A stretch of 6,125 nt of DNA, from the NCBI GenBank assembly GCA_002084535.1, contig NBLI01000111.1, positions 1 through 6,125 on the forward strand, in the 5' to 3' direction. Under the pieces are notes generated by a model. That model ran no database searches and was not told the origin of the DNA. It worked only from the letters and a program-made list of their open reading frames with translations. This document shows, piece by piece, positions 4,676-6,125 of this stretch. Position numbers and translations under genes: made by a program. Source of the stretch: Candidatus Zhuqueibacterota bacterium 4572_119. GTDB taxonomy: Bacteria > Zhuqueibacterota > Zhuqueibacteria > Thermofontimicrobiales > Thermofontimicrobiaceae. Numbering within the stretch: the stretch's first letter is position 1; every line of letters begins with the position of its first letter.

Positions 4676-6125
4676 ATTCATCATCCTCAAGCGTGGAAGT
4701 ATCCCCAATCTCCTCACCCCATTCTTTGGCATGAAGCAAACGCCTCATAATTTTTCCGCTTCTTGTTTTGGGAAGGGAATCGACAAATTCAATTTCCTGA
4801 GGCATAGCTAATGGCGAAAGTTTTTTTCGGATAAAATTCATAATCTGAAGTTCAGTATCAGCAGTGGCTTCATTTCCCGGTTTAAGCGCGACAAAGGCTT
4901 TGACAACTTCCATGTTAATATCATCCGGCTTACTGACTACTGCTGATTCCGCTACAGTTTCGTGCTCCAGTAACGCGGATTCAACTTCAAAAGGACTCAC
5001 TAAATGACCTCCTGTATTTATGACATCGTCGTCTCTGCCCACAAACCAAAAATAGCCGTCTTTATCAACAGTAGATCGATCTCCGGAAAGATACCAGTTG
5101 TTTTTAAATTTACTTTTATAGGTTTCTTCATTTCGCCAGTAAGTCCTCATCATGGCAGGCCAGCCAGGTCGAAAAGCAATCAGTCCGATTTTGCCAGGTT
5201 CATCGTAAGGTTCAAAAGTTTCCGGATCAACAATAGCGGCTGTAATTCCCGGGAACGGTTTTCCCATGGATCCGGGTTTAATTTTCATTCCGGGATAATT
5301 AGTGATCATAATCGACCCTGTTTCTGTCTGCCAGAAAGAATCATGAAAGGGCAGCCCGTAAACCTTCTCCGACCAGATTACAGCTTCAGCGTTCAGTGGT
5401 TCACCAACACTGGCAAGATGACGCAATGAGGACAAATCGTGTTTTTGAACAATATCTTCACCAGCCTTCATTAAAGACCGGATGGCAGTCGGCGCTGAAT
5501 ACCAGACTGTTACTTTATGCTTTTCGATAAATTTGTACCAGTTTTCCGCGCCAAAGCCGGTGTCCAGCACACATTGCGTAATCCCCAAACTCCATGGACC
5601 GATAATTCCGTAAGAAGTTCCGGTAACCCAGCCCGGATCAGCCGTGCACCAGTAGATGTCATTTTCCTGTAAATCGAGAACCCACTTGGTTGTTAAATAC
5701 TGAGAAATCAGCGAATAATGAACATGCTGCACTCCTTTTGGCTGACCTGTCGTGCCTGAAGTATAATGTAGTACCGAAGGTGTTTCAGCAGTAGCGGGGA
5801 AAATATCCAGATTTTCAACAGCACCAGCTTCTTCCAGTGAGAAAGAGACCTCGCGCTCTTGCAGCGGTTTTCTTCCATCATAGTCCACAATTATGATATG
5901 CTTCAATGATGGCAAACTTTCCCTGATTTTTCGTACTTTGGATACATGTTTTTTTTGCGTAATAATGGCGGTTGTTTCCGCGTTATCAAGCCGGACATGT
6001 AACGACTCATCCCCGAATGCCGAGAAAAGCGGCTGAGCGATAGCGCCAATTTTCAATATTCCCAAAAAGCCAAAATAAAGTTCCGGGACTTTGTCCATGA
6101 ACAGGCAAACGCGATCGCCATTTTT
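4674..6125 (-). CDS. AMP-forming acyl-CoA/acetyl-CoA synthetase, AcsA-like (partial, N-terminus off window)
   Basis: The last 483 residues are visible and the frame is open to base 6125; compared with B. subtilis AcsA (about 572) roughly 90-95 residues are missing. An internal ATG at 6098 is not the start, since the family segment GDRVCLFM runs across it. ANL-superfamily motifs by visible residue: phosphate loop TSGTTGQPKG (122-131), YWCTADPGWVTGTSYG (158-173), WYSAPTA (208-214), SFWQTETG (263-270), SGD349 for ribose binding, hinge GRDDDV (363-368), and C-terminal PKTRSGKIMRR (452-462) with the adenylate-forming K458. That lysine is the acetylation-controlled site in Acs enzymes. W265 matches the Trp that limits Acs to acetate-sized acids. 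It would activate a short carboxylate to an acyl-adenylate and pass it to CoA or, given the neighbouring carrier-protein gene, to phosphopantetheine on ACP (inference). The stop lies 132 bases before the carrier-protein start. Confidence 0.93.
   Translation of the reverse strand, partial: KNGDRVCLFMDKVPELYFGFLGILKIGAIAQPLFSAFGDESLHVRLDNAETTAIITQKKHVSKVRKIRESLPSLKHIIIVDYDGRKPLQEREVSFSLEEAGAVENLDIFPATAETPSVLHYTSGTTGQPKGVQHVHYSLISQYLTTKWVLDLQENDIYWCTADPGWVTGTSYGIIGPWSLGITQCVLDTGFGAENWYKFIEKHKVTVWYSAPTAIRSLMKAGEDIVQKHDLSSLRHLASVGEPLNAEAVIWSEKVYGLPFHDSFWQTETGSIMITNYPGMKIKPGSMGKPFPGITAAIVDPETFEPYDEPGKIGLIAFRPGWPAMMRTYWRNEETYKSKFKNNWYLSGDRSTVDKDGYFWFVGRDDDVINTGGHLVSPFEVESALLEHETVAESAVVSKPDDINMEVVKAFVALKPGNEATADTELQIMNFIRKKLSPLAMPQEIEFVDSLPKTRSGKIMRRLLHAKEWGEEIGDTSTLEDDE

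Noticed and set aside
5004..5429. Plus-strand open frame of 141 codons opposite the ligase
   Set aside because: Lies wholly antisense to conserved ANL motifs and shows no domain or ribosome binding site.
4674..6098. Complete ligase gene starting at the ATG at 6098
   Set aside because: The conserved GDRV segment continues upstream of this ATG in frame, no ribosome binding site precedes it, and the frame stays open to the window edge.

Overview
All six genes that can be supported in this window lie on the minus strand, so the region reads right to left. The organism is bacterial: most starts have clear Shine-Dalgarno sequences, the gene spacing is compact, and every gene has a bacterial-type family assignment. 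The first gene of the lower part, at the left edge, encodes an exported protein with a signal peptide. Base composition is moderate to AT-rich (roughly 40-45% G+C in genes by eye, falling to 12% in one spacer). Taxonomy cannot be fixed from this sequence. An environmental, probably Gram-negative lineage is a guess only.

Right to left in transcription order: (1) the 3' part of an AcsA-type AMP-forming acyl-CoA/acetyl-CoA synthetase (4674-6125, N-terminus outside the window); (2) an 80-residue acyl carrier protein with a Ser38 phosphopantetheine site (4299-4541); (3) a 415-residue alpha-oxoamine synthase closely related to 2-amino-3-ketobutyrate CoA ligase, Kbl (2901-4148); (4) a second, canonical Kbl of 398 residues, the same length as the E. 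coli enzyme (1545-2741); (5) a ribose-phosphate diphosphokinase (513-1472); (6) the N-terminal 163 residues of an exported protein resembling the M61 peptidase N-terminal domain (1-489, C-terminus outside the window).

The striking part is the right half. An acyl-activating ligase, a free-standing carrier protein and a Kbl paralog stand in a row, followed by the ordinary Kbl. Carrier-protein-dependent alpha-oxoamine synthases are known in bacterial sphingolipid synthesis (Spt with its own ACP and acyl-ACP synthetase) and in prodigiosin-type synthesis (PigH). The inference is that the ligase charges the carrier protein with a short acyl group, and that the Kbl paralog condenses it with an amino acid to give an alpha-amino-beta-keto product. 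The acetate-pocket Trp kept in the ligase and the high similarity of the paralog to true Kbl both point to a short acyl donor rather than a fatty acid. This combination is the best candidate here for something undescribed.

The left half (kbl, prs, M61-like) is more ordinary. The Prs belongs to a recognisable subfamily but has Gln in place of the metal-binding His of the DLHA motif. The spacers in the right half are long (132, 150 and 159 bases) and hold repeated AGGTTGAG octamers, an imperfect 26-base inverted repeat, a perfect 12-bp hairpin built on ATTGACA units, and a very AT-rich stretch. The left-half genes are tightly packed (72 and 23 bases). No RNA gene, insertion sequence, CRISPR array or convincing intrinsic terminator was seen.
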